From an uncultured Rikenellaceae bacterium (lineage in GTDB: Bacteria; Bacteroidota; Bacteroidia; Bacteroidales; Rikenellaceae): a DNA stretch of 64,000 nt. Position 1 is the stretch's first letter. The number at the start of each line of letters is the position of its first letter. Below, piece by piece: positions 17,183 to 24,671 of this stretch. The position numbers were made by a program, and so were the translations under genes. The stretch covers positions 483,609-547,608 of the forward strand of contig CAMLTW010000001.1 in NCBI GenBank assembly GCA_946486375.1, read 5' to 3'. The notes under the pieces were generated by a model. It worked only from the letters and a program-made list of their open reading frames with translations. It did not search any database and was not told where the DNA came from.

Positions 17183-19588
17183 ATGAAAGCGATTTTTATC
17201 CTGTTGCTTCTGCTGTCCGCATCCGCCGGAGCGCAAACCCGGAACGACATTTACCGGGACGGTTGGATCGATCTTAACAAGAACGGCCGGAAAGACGTTT
17301 ACGAAGACCCCGCGGAACCCGTGGACCGACGGGTAGCCGACCTGCTTTCGCAGATGACCGTCGAAGAAAAGACCTGCCAGCTGGCGACTTTGTACGGTTA
17401 CGGGCGCGTGTTGCGGGATTCGCTTCCTGTTCCCGGCTGGAAAAACGAGGTTTGGAAAGACGGGATCGCCAACATCGACGAACAGCTGAACGGGGTGGGG
17501 AAAGGGTACCGCAAAGCCTACGACCTGATTTATCCGTTCCGAAACCATGTCCGGGCGATCCATGCGATCCAGCGGTGGTTCGTGGAGGAAACCCGGCTCG
17601 GCATCCCCGTGGATTTCAGCAACGAGGGCATCCACGGCCTGAATCATACCAAAGCCACGCCGTTGCCTGCTCCGATAGCGGTGGGAAGCACGTGGAACCG
17701 GGAGCTGGTGCGTCGGGCGGGAGAGATCGTGGGCGCCGAAGCCCAAGCGTTGGGATATACCAATGTTTACGCCCCCATTCTGGATCTGGCCCGCGATCCC
17801 CGTTGGGGGCGGGTGATGGAATGCTACGGGGAAGAACCGTATCTGGTCGGAGAACTGGGAACGCAAATGGCGGCGGGGATCCAGTCGCAGGGGGTGGCTT
17901 CCACTCTGAAGCATTATGCCGTGTACGGGGTGCCCAAAGGGGGCCGGGACGGGAATGCCCGCACCGATCCGCATGTGGCTCCGCGGGAGCTGCATGAGTT
18001 GTACCTGTTCCCTTTCCGCAGGGTGATCGAACAGGCTCATCCGCTGGGTGTGATGAGCAGTTACAACGACTGGGACGGTGTGCCGGTAACGGCCAGCTCC
18101 TACTTTCTGACCGAGCTGTTGCGGGAGCGGTACGGGTTCGACGGCTATGTGGTGAGCGACAGCGAAGCGGTGGAGTTCGTGCAGACCAAACACCGGGTGG
18201 CCGCAAGCTATGAGGAAGCGGTGCGGCAGGTGCTGGAAGCGGGCCTGAACGTGCGGACGCATTTTACGCCTCCCGCGGATTTTATCGGGGCCGTGCGGCG
18301 GTTGCTGGAACAGAAGGCGCTTCCCATGGAAACGCTGGACAAGCGGGTCGGAGAAGTGTTGAGTGTCAAGTTCCGGTTAGGGCTTTTCGACCGTCCCTAT
18401 GCGTCCGATCCGGAAGCCGCCGACCGGGTGGCGGGAGCCGACAAACACAGGGATTTCGCGGAGGAAATCCAGCGGCAGTCGCTCGTACTGCTGAAAAACG
18501 AGGGGAAACTGTTGCCGCTGGACCGAAACCGGGTCGGACGGGTGCTGGTGACCGGCCCGCTGGCCGATGAAGACAATTTCATGACCAGCCGTTACGGCCC
18601 GAACGGACTCGAGACGATTACCGTGCTGGAGGGAATGCGGAGTTTGCTCGGAGTCGATCGGGTTTTATATGCCAGGGGATGTGAAACCGTAGATGCCGGC
18701 TGGCCCGACAGCGAGCTGATTCCCGTGCCGCCGACTCCGGAAGAACGGAAGGAGATCGAGCGGGCGGTTCGACTGGCGCGCCAGGGCGATGTCGTGGTCG
18801 CCGTACTGGGAGAGGACGCCTATTGCACGGGAGAAAGCCGCTCGCGGACGTCGCTCGGTTTGCCGGGACACCAGCAGCGATTGCTGGAAGCGCTTCACGC
18901 TACGGGAAAACCGATCGTGCTGGTACTGATAAACGGACAACCGCAGACCGTCAACTGGGCGGACAGGCATGTTCCGGCCATTCTGGAAGCGTGGTTTCCC
19001 GCCTGTTTCGGCGGAAAAGCGATTGCGGAGACCCTTTTCGGAGACTGCAACCCCGGCGGAAAGCTACCGGTCACTTTCCCTAAAACGGTAGGACAGATCG
19101 AACTGAATTTCCCTTTCAAGCCCGGCTCTCAGGCCGGACAGCCCCGCTCCGGCCCCAACGGTTCGGGACATACCCGGGTGAACGGCCCGCTCTATCCGTT
19201 CGGTTACGGGTTGAGTTATACATCATTCGGGTATTCCGGGCTGGAAATCGTTTCCGAGGGGAAGGGAACCGGAATGCATTTCACGGTAAAGTGTCGGGTA
19301 ACCAACACGGGCGACCGGGCGGGGGACGAGGTGGTGCAGTTGTATGTCCGGGACAGGGTGAGCAGCGTTATCACTTATGATTCCCGACTGCGCGGTTTCG
19401 AGCGGGTTTCGCTGGAACCGGGAGAGACGAAGACGGTGACGTTCCGATTGCGGCCTTCCGATTTGGAACTACTCAACCGGCAAATGCGGTGGACGGTGGA
19501 ACCGGGCGTTTTCGAGGTGATGGTCGGGGCATCGAGCGAAGACATTCGATTGCGGGGGGACATTGAAGTTCCTTCCGACGATGTATAG
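17183..19588 (+). CDS. Glycoside hydrolase family 3 beta-glycosidase
   Basis: This 801-residue secreted glycosidase probably acts in the periplasm on beta-linked gluco- or xylo-oligosaccharides. The signal peptide 'MKAIFILLLLLSASAGAQ' justifies the start at 17183. The GH3 N-terminal barrel shows 'LKHYAVYGVPKGGRDGNA' and 'GVMSSYNDWDGVPVT', with the nucleophile Asp in 'GFDGYVVSDSEAVEF'. The C-terminal alpha/beta sandwich contains 'VVVAVLGEDAYCTGE' and 'PAILEAWFPACFGGKA', and a fibronectin type III-like domain ends the chain ('LRGFERVSLEPGETKTVTF'). It is encoded alone, outside either Sus locus. The exact sugar specificity is not decidable by eye. Confidence 0.93.
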   Translation: MKAIFILLLLLSASAGAQTRNDIYRDGWIDLNKNGRKDVYEDPAEPVDRRVADLLSQMTVEEKTCQLATLYGYGRVLRDSLPVPGWKNEVWKDGIANIDEQLNGVGKGYRKAYDLIYPFRNHVRAIHAIQRWFVEETRLGIPVDFSNEGIHGLNHTKATPLPAPIAVGSTWNRELVRRAGEIVGAEAQALGYTNVYAPILDLARDPRWGRVMECYGEEPYLVGELGTQMAAGIQSQGVASTLKHYAVYGVPKGGRDGNARTDPHVAPRELHELYLFPFRRVIEQAHPLGVMSSYNDWDGVPVTASSYFLTELLRERYGFDGYVVSDSEAVEFVQTKHRVAASYEEAVRQVLEAGLNVRTHFTPPADFIGAVRRLLEQKALPMETLDKRVGEVLSVKFRLGLFDRPYASDPEAADRVAGADKHRDFAEEIQRQSLVLLKNEGKLLPLDRNRVGRVLVTGPLADEDNFMTSRYGPNGLETITVLEGMRSLLGVDRVLYARGCETVDAGWPDSELIPVPPTPEERKEIERAVRLARQGDVVVAVLGEDAYCTGESRSRTSLGLPGHQQRLLEALHATGKPIVLVLINGQPQTVNWADRHVPAILEAWFPACFGGKAIAETLFGDCNPGGKLPVTFPKTVGQIELNFPFKPGSQAGQPRSGPNGSGHTRVNGPLYPFGYGLSYTSFGYSGLEIVSEGKGTGMHFTVKCRVTNTGDRAGDEVVQLYVRDRVSSVITYDSRLRGFERVSLEPGETKTVTFRLRPSDLELLNRQMRWTVEPGVFEVMVGASSEDIRLRGDIEVPSDDV

Positions 19589-19643
19589 CATACGGAGAAT
19601 CGTTCCTTTCGTACCGGAAGGAAACCGATGCGAAAAAAATACG

Positions 19644-19691
19644 CGGAAACGGAAAGCCGGCACACCAAAGCGGGTTCCGTTTCCGTTTTTT
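19644..19691 (+). terminator. Intrinsic terminator after GH3 gene
   Basis: CGGAAACGGAA (19644-19654) pairs perfectly with TTCCGTTTCCG (19675-19685), followed by T6. The loop is 20 bases. It separates the GH3 gene from the CorC/HlyC gene. Confidence 0.75.
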
Positions 19692-19729
19692 ATCGTAAAT
19701 TGAAACCGTTCAGCCAAAACGGATATTTT

Positions 19730-21025
19730 ATGGAAATAGCGATTATTCTGCTTCTGATATTCCTGAACGGCATCCTGTCGATGTCGGAAATCGCCCTGAT
19801 CTCTTCCCGGACTTCCCGCCTGGAAGCGGAAGCCCGGAAAGGGAGCCGATCCGCCCGGGCCGCTTTCCGGCTGGCGACTCAGCCCGACCGGTTCCTCTCC
19901 ACGATTCAGATCGGAATCACGCTGATCGGGATTCTGACCGGGCTTTATTCCGGGGAACGGTTCGCCGAAAACGTGGGCGCCCTGCTGGCGAAAATCGATT
20001 TTCTGCGTCCACATGCCGTGCTCATCGCCAAAATATTGATCGTTACGATAGTGACTTATCTGACCCTGGTACTGGGCGAACTGGTTCCCAAACGGATCGG
20101 CATGAACGCTTCGGAACGGGTGGCGAAGCTGGTGGCACGACCCATGCACTGGCTGTCGGTGGCGGCCACTCCTTTCGTATGGCTGCTGGGACATAGTACG
20201 TCGGGTATGTTGCGTCTGCTCGGCATTCGAGGAAGAGACCGGGAGGAAGCGACCGAAGAGGAAATCAAGGCGATTATCCGGAAAAGCGCCGAAGGAGGCG
20301 AAATCGAGCAGGTGGAACAGGACATCGTGGAACGGGTGTTCAACCTCAGCGACCGGGACGTGGATTCCATCATGACCCATCGCAGCGACGTGGTCTGGCT
20401 CGACATCCGCGATACCGGGGAGGCGGTCAACGAGAAGGTGACGAATCACCTCTATAACATGTATCCCGTAGCGGACGGGACGCTGGATCGGGTCGTGGGA
20501 GCCGTTTACCTGAAAGACCTTTTCGGACGGGTGAACCGGCCCGGTTTCAAACTTTCGGATATCGTGCGTCCGGCACAATACTTGCCGGAAAACCAAAGCG
20601 TTTACCGGGCGCTGGACAAACTCCGCCGGGAACGGATCAAGTCGGGGATCGTGATCGACGAGTACGGAACCGTCAAAGGGATCATCACCCTGAAAGACAT
20701 CGTGAACGCAGTGCTGGGGGCGATGCCCGAAGCGGGAGAGGAACCGGACCTGGTGCGGCGCGAGGACGGAACCTGGCTGGTGGACGGGCAGTATTCCTTC
20801 TATGATTTTCTGGAACACTTCGATATGGAATACCTGTATCCGGAAGGAAATTATGCCACGCTCAGCGGTCTGTTGCTCGACCTGCTGGAGCGGATTCCTG
20901 CGACGGGGGAGAAAATCTGTTGGCACCGGTTCGAGTTTGAAGTAGTGGATATGGACGGAGCGCGTATCGACAAACTGCTGGTCAGGAAGCTGCCGGAAGA
21001 AAGTCGGAAAGAAGCCGAAGTGTAA
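19730..21025 (+). CDS. CNNM/CorC-HlyC family membrane protein with CBS domains
   Basis: This 431-residue protein belongs to the 'hemolysin family' of CNNM/CorC-type magnesium transporters. An N-terminal DUF21 membrane domain ('IFLNGILSMSEIALISSR', 'LTLVLGELVPKRIGMNASER') spans roughly residues 1-190. A CBS pair follows, including 'RDVDSIMTHRSDVVWLDIRD' and 'RIKSGIVIDEYGTVKGIITL', and a C-terminal CorC_HlyC domain ends in 'GARIDKLLVRKL'. Start 19730 fits the membrane helix; upstream in-frame codons run through the terminator. A divalent-cation transport or regulation role is known for the family; the name hemolysin is historical. Confidence 0.9.
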   Translation: MEIAIILLLIFLNGILSMSEIALISSRTSRLEAEARKGSRSARAAFRLATQPDRFLSTIQIGITLIGILTGLYSGERFAENVGALLAKIDFLRPHAVLIAKILIVTIVTYLTLVLGELVPKRIGMNASERVAKLVARPMHWLSVAATPFVWLLGHSTSGMLRLLGIRGRDREEATEEEIKAIIRKSAEGGEIEQVEQDIVERVFNLSDRDVDSIMTHRSDVVWLDIRDTGEAVNEKVTNHLYNMYPVADGTLDRVVGAVYLKDLFGRVNRPGFKLSDIVRPAQYLPENQSVYRALDKLRRERIKSGIVIDEYGTVKGIITLKDIVNAVLGAMPEAGEEPDLVRREDGTWLVDGQYSFYDFLEHFDMEYLYPEGNYATLSGLLLDLLERIPATGEKICWHRFEFEVVDMDGARIDKLLVRKLPEESRKEAEV

Positions 21026-21043
21026 TGCAAAAAACGATAGGTT

Positions 21044-21637
21044 ATGAAAAAAATGCTGTTTTTAGCGATAACCCTGTTCCTGGCGGGAGGCGTGCTTTAC
21101 GCGCAGACGCAGCCGTTGAGCAAAAAGGAACAGCGGGCAGCCGACCGGGCGGCCCGCAAGGCGCAGCGGGAAGCGCAGAAACGGGCGGCGGCCATCCACG
21201 ACCAGCTGCTTTTCGAAGCGGCGGTGGATGCCTTGAAAAACAAATCGTTCGTGCTGGAAGTGGATCGGCTTGAATTCAAACGCGGTCGGATGATGAATGT
21301 ACAGAGCAATACCAACTTCATTTCCGTGGATAACGACCGGGCAGTCATTCAGGTGGCCTTTCCGTTCGGCATCAGCGGCCCGAACGGCATCGGAGGAATC
21401 ACCGTGGAAGGGGTGCCTTCCGGCGTAGAGATGAGCACGGACAAAGATGGAACCGTACGGCTGAAAATGATGGTGCAGGGCGTGGCGGTTTCGGCGCGGG
21501 TGGATTTGCTGGTGTATCCGGGGAGCAATTCGGCGGTGGCCACCATCTTCCCCAACTTCAACAGCAACCGGCTGACGGTTTCGGGCTACTTGTATCCCGT
21601 CGGCGAAGCGCATATTTTCAAAGGACGATCGTTATGA
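21044..21637 (+). CDS. DUF4251 family secreted protein
   Basis: This 197-residue exported protein has a signal peptide ending near 'GGVLYAQ', then a basic, glutamine- and alanine-rich helical stretch (residues 25-50). A compact beta-rich domain follows with 'NFISVDNDRAVIQVAFPFG' and a C-terminal 'FNSNRLTVSGYLYPVG'. This is the DUF4251 architecture, found mainly in Bacteroidales and of unknown function. It starts 18 bases after the CorC-like gene and is probably its operon partner, suggesting a cell-envelope role. Confidence 0.85.
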   Translation: MKKMLFLAITLFLAGGVLYAQTQPLSKKEQRAADRAARKAQREAQKRAAAIHDQLLFEAAVDALKNKSFVLEVDRLEFKRGRMMNVQSNTNFISVDNDRAVIQVAFPFGISGPNGIGGITVEGVPSGVEMSTDKDGTVRLKMMVQGVAVSARVDLLVYPGSNSAVATIFPNFNSNRLTVSGYLYPVGEAHIFKGRSL

Positions 21638-21659
21638 AGGTGAGAATATTGGGATGATA

Positions 21660-21697
21660 AATGAGCAGGAGGACGTAATTTCGTCCCCCTGCTCATT
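21660..21697. terminator. Long hairpin between convergent genes
   Basis: AATGAGCAGG-A-GGACG (21660-21675) pairs with CGTCC-C-CCTGCTCATT (21682-21697) around one A-C mismatch. It lies between the convergent DUF4251 and lipoprotein genes. Neither side has a clear U-tract, so it may act as a processing or stabilising stem. Confidence 0.5.
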
Positions 21698-21741
21698 GGA
21701 GCTCCGTTGCCGTAATCCCCAAGCCGTGAAATGACCGAACT

Positions 21742-22782
21742 TTACAGAAACGGCAGGTCGTAGACGACAAATGGGTTTTCCGTGTTGCTGTTAACTGTTA
21801 TCAATCGTTTTCCGGCCGTGTCGATGTCGAAGCCGTTTACGTAGTGTGATAGTTGAAAGCCTTCGATCAAAGCGCCTCTCGGACCGAAAACGAAAAGTTT
21901 GTCCGCGCCGTCGGGAACCGTCGTTCCTTTCCGAAGCAGTTCGGCGTTTTCTTCCCGGTCGGCTCCCGAATAAAGGGCATAGATACGGTGGTTGTAAATT
22001 TTCACATCGTTATACCCGTCGATTTTCCCCAGCGAAAACCGGTTGCCGTTCCGAAAAACGGCGGGTGCACCTCCTTTTCCCCGGATGCTTTTGGAAGATT
22101 GGCCGGGACGTACGATTTCCAGCAATTCTCCCAACTGTGTAACGACAACGGCCGTATCGGTTCGTTCATCGTAGGCGAGAAAGGAATTCCAAAGCGAAAC
22201 GAAATACGGTACGGGCACGTTTCCCGTACTGTCCGGGGAAATAAGGGACGATTCCTCGGTTCTCCCGTCGTCGTGAAGCCGGATCAACTTTCTGTTTTTT
22301 CCGTTTTGAACGAAAAGAATTCCATCCGGCGTTTTTTTGTATTCCAGTATCGGAGCGTAATCGGTTCGGTAAACCCATGTGGCGGGATTATCCTTTTTGT
22401 GATACAGGTCTTTTACGGAATAAGAACAAAGGTTTTTTTTGTGAGGTTCCAAAGCGTATAAGCTGTCATTCCGCACATCGAAGGAGGATAGGGTGATGAA
22501 TTCCTCCGCCCCCTTTCCTTTCCGACAAACCGAGGTGACGAAGTCGAATCCCGGATAGGAAAAGACTTGGATAAAATATCCTGTAGGGGCATGTAAATCC
22601 AGCAGGAACAGAAGGGAATCGCAAACCCGAACCCGATAGGGATGTTTGAACAGGACGGAATCGCCCGTTTCAACTGTCCGGAACATATCCAATCGTTTCC
22701 ATCCGCCCTGCTTTTCCGGTGGGTTTCCGCAGGCATAAAACAGAAAGGGCAAAGCGAAAGCCAAAAGGTATTTCGGAATCAT
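21742..22782 (-). CDS. BF3164-like six-bladed beta-propeller lipoprotein
   Basis: This 346-residue envelope lipoprotein has a signal peptide ending FYACG, with Cys18 as the lipidation site. The chain shows repeated beta-propeller-type units such as 'VCDSLLFLLDLHAPTGYFIQ', 'NDSLYALEPHKKNLCSYSV' and 'GFDIDTAGKRLITVNSNTEN'. The pattern fits the BF3164-like / TolB-like six-blade family common in Bacteroidales, whose function is unknown. It lies 27 bases downstream of dihydroorotase on the same strand and could be read through from it. Codon use looks slightly less GC-rich than its neighbours. Confidence 0.78.
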   Translation of the reverse strand: MIPKYLLAFALPFLFYACGNPPEKQGGWKRLDMFRTVETGDSVLFKHPYRVRVCDSLLFLLDLHAPTGYFIQVFSYPGFDFVTSVCRKGKGAEEFITLSSFDVRNDSLYALEPHKKNLCSYSVKDLYHKKDNPATWVYRTDYAPILEYKKTPDGILFVQNGKNRKLIRLHDDGRTEESSLISPDSTGNVPVPYFVSLWNSFLAYDERTDTAVVVTQLGELLEIVRPGQSSKSIRGKGGAPAVFRNGNRFSLGKIDGYNDVKIYNHRIYALYSGADREENAELLRKGTTVPDGADKLFVFGPRGALIEGFQLSHYVNGFDIDTAGKRLITVNSNTENPFVVYDLPFL

Positions 22783-22809
22783 AACTGAAGCGATATGATA
22801 ACCGTTCTC

Positions 22810-24150
22810 CTACCTCTCGAATTCCAGCGCCTTTCCCCGGATGTCCGGATCGACGCGGCCGTCGCGGTAAACGATTTGTCCGTTCACGAAAGTCGTGTCC
22901 ACGCGGGCAGTGAACCCTTCCCCTTCGAGGGGCGACCAGCCGCACTTGTAGAGCAGTCCTTCCCGCGTCGCTTTCCAGGCTTCGGCCATCGGATCGGCCA
23001 GCACCAGATCGGCGTAGTAGCCTTTCCGGATGAATCCCCTTTCCCGAATCCGGAACCGGAGGGCAGGGGCGTGGCACATTTTTTCCACGATGCGGGAAAG
23101 GGAGACTTCTCCCCGTTTGTGCAGTTCCAGCATCACGATCAGCGAGTGCTGCACCATGGGGCCGCCGGAGGGAACTTCGAGATAGGGGCGCCTTTTTTCT
23201 TCCAGCGTATGCGGGGCGTGGTCGGTGGCCACGACGTCCACTTTCCCGGTTTCGATTCCGTCGATCAGCGCTTTACGATCCGCTTCCGTTTTGACCGCCG
23301 GATTCCACTTGATGAAATTTCCCTTGCGGCGGTAGTCCCGGTCGCTGAACCAGAGGTGATGGACGCAGACCTCGTTCGTGATCCGTTTTTCCGCCAGCGG
23401 TTTGGCGTCGAAAAGGGTGAGTTCCCGGGCGGTGCTCAGGTGCAGGACATGCAGGTTCGTGCCGTACTTGTCCGCCATTTCTACCGCCCGTGCCGTGGAA
23501 ACGTAGCAGGCTTCCGCCGAGCGAATCAGCGGGTGCGCTTCCGGTTCGATTTTGTCTCCGTAGTGTTTCCGATAGTATTCCAGGTTGCGGCGAATCGTGG
23601 CTTCGTCCTCGCAATGGGTGGCCACCAGCACGGGCGACTCCGCGAAAACGGCCGCCAGCGTCCCCGGATCGTCCACCAGCATGTTGCCCGTGGAAGAACC
23701 CATGAAAACCTTGACGCCGCAGATCAAGGATGGGGCGATGCGGCGGATTTCGTCGATGTTGTCATTGGTCGCTCCCAGATAAAAGGCGTAGTTCACCGCT
23801 GAATCCCGCGCCGCGATGTCCCGTTTTTCCTGCAGGAGTTCCGCCGTGACGGTCGGCGGTTTGGTGTTGGGCATTTCCAGGTAGGACGTGACCCCTCCGG
23901 CAGCGGCGGCCAGCGATTCGCTTCGGATGTCCGCTTTGCAGGTCAGTCCCGGCTGGCGGAAATGCACCTGATCGTCGATGATGCCCGGCATCAGCAGTTT
24001 GCCTCCGGCGTCGATGACCCGTTCGGGGCGTTCTCCGCGGTAGGCTCCCGCACCCGTTTCCGCGATGCGCTCCCCGTCGATCAGCACGTATCCGGTGCCT
24101 TCCCGCCCTTCGTTCACGATGAAAGCGTTTTCAATCAGCGTCTTGCTCAT
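22810..24150 (-). CDS. pyrC: Dihydroorotase
   Basis: This 446-residue amidohydrolase closes carbamoyl-aspartate to dihydroorotate in pyrimidine synthesis. Start 24150 (MSKTLIENAFIVNEG) is chosen because upstream in-frame codons overlap the promoter. Visible motifs are 'GIIDDQVHFRQPGL', 'VTSYLEMPNTKPPT', the probable carbamylated lysine in 'CGVKVFMGSSTGN' and the catalytic Asp in 'VDVVATDHAPHTLEEK'. The usual first His of the HxH metal motif is Gln here (DQVHF). I recall the same substitution in other Bacteroidetes dihydroorotases, so it need not mean loss of activity. A minus-strand TATCTTTG promoter element lies at 24193-24200. Confidence 0.93.
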   Translation of the reverse strand: MSKTLIENAFIVNEGREGTGYVLIDGERIAETGAGAYRGERPERVIDAGGKLLMPGIIDDQVHFRQPGLTCKADIRSESLAAAAGGVTSYLEMPNTKPPTVTAELLQEKRDIAARDSAVNYAFYLGATNDNIDEIRRIAPSLICGVKVFMGSSTGNMLVDDPGTLAAVFAESPVLVATHCEDEATIRRNLEYYRKHYGDKIEPEAHPLIRSAEACYVSTARAVEMADKYGTNLHVLHLSTARELTLFDAKPLAEKRITNEVCVHHLWFSDRDYRRKGNFIKWNPAVKTEADRKALIDGIETGKVDVVATDHAPHTLEEKRRPYLEVPSGGPMVQHSLIVMLELHKRGEVSLSRIVEKMCHAPALRFRIRERGFIRKGYYADLVLADPMAEAWKATREGLLYKCGWSPLEGEGFTARVDTTFVNGQIVYRDGRVDPDIRGKALEFER

Positions 24151-24192
24151 AACCCTGTCGTATTTCGTTCGTCCCGGTTTCCGGTCGCGCTC

Positions 24193-24245
24193 CAAAGATA
24201 GCATTTTGTCGGTATCTCCCGTCCGAAAATTTTAAATTATCTTTG
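24193..24245. promoter_or_regulatory. Divergent -7 elements for pyrC and His-rich gene
   Basis: The minus strand reads TATCTTTG at 24193-24200, serving pyrC. The plus strand reads TATCTTTG at 24238-24245, serving the small His-rich gene. Both match TAnnTTTG exactly; neither has a convincing -33 box. Confidence 0.6.
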
Positions 24246-24268
24246 CCCCGCCAACGGATGGAGACGTG

Positions 24269-24652
24269 ATGAAGAAGGCCGCTTACATAGGAAAGATTCT
24301 GCTGTTGTTGCTCTTTGCGGGGTATTACGGCGAGTTGACCTTTTATGCTCACGTCCACCGTTCCGGGACGACGTTCGTCGTCCATTCCCATCCCTACCAG
24401 GGAAGCGCTTCGGGGCACACCCATACGTCCGATCAGTTGCAGCACCTGCCCCAGCCGGGACATTTTCTGCTGCTGGTGCCTGCGGTCGCCTGTTCTTTAC
24501 GGGTGTTCCGCCGACGGATTGCGATACTGGCCGAAAAGGTGCGGCAGCTTTGTCTGTTCCCGGTTGCCCATCATTACCTGTTGCGGGCGCCTCCCGCATG
24601 TGGAACGAATACCGTTTGCCGGCGGCCTGCCGGGAAAATACGCATCGTTTAA
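24269..24652 (+). CDS. Small His-rich membrane-anchored protein, unknown function
   Basis: This 127-residue protein has an N-terminal hydrophobic helix (about residues 5-20), then the histidine-rich stretch 'HVHRSGTTFVVHSHPYQG' and 'GHTHTSDQLQHLPQPGH', a second hydrophobic segment around 'FLLLVPAVACSLRV', and a basic tail. The ATG at 24269 is preferred to a GTG at 24266. I do not recognise a named family. Small His-rich proteins beside TonB receptors are common in Bacteroidales, and the spaced histidines suggest binding of a transition metal such as zinc or copper. It precedes the TonB receptor gene by 19 bases, so the two are likely one operon. Confidence 0.65.
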   Translation: MKKAAYIGKILLLLLFAGYYGELTFYAHVHRSGTTFVVHSHPYQGSASGHTHTSDQLQHLPQPGHFLLLVPAVACSLRVFRRRIAILAEKVRQLCLFPVAHHYLLRAPPACGTNTVCRRPAGKIRIV

Positions 24653-24671
24653 CGAATCAATCTAGAATTTT

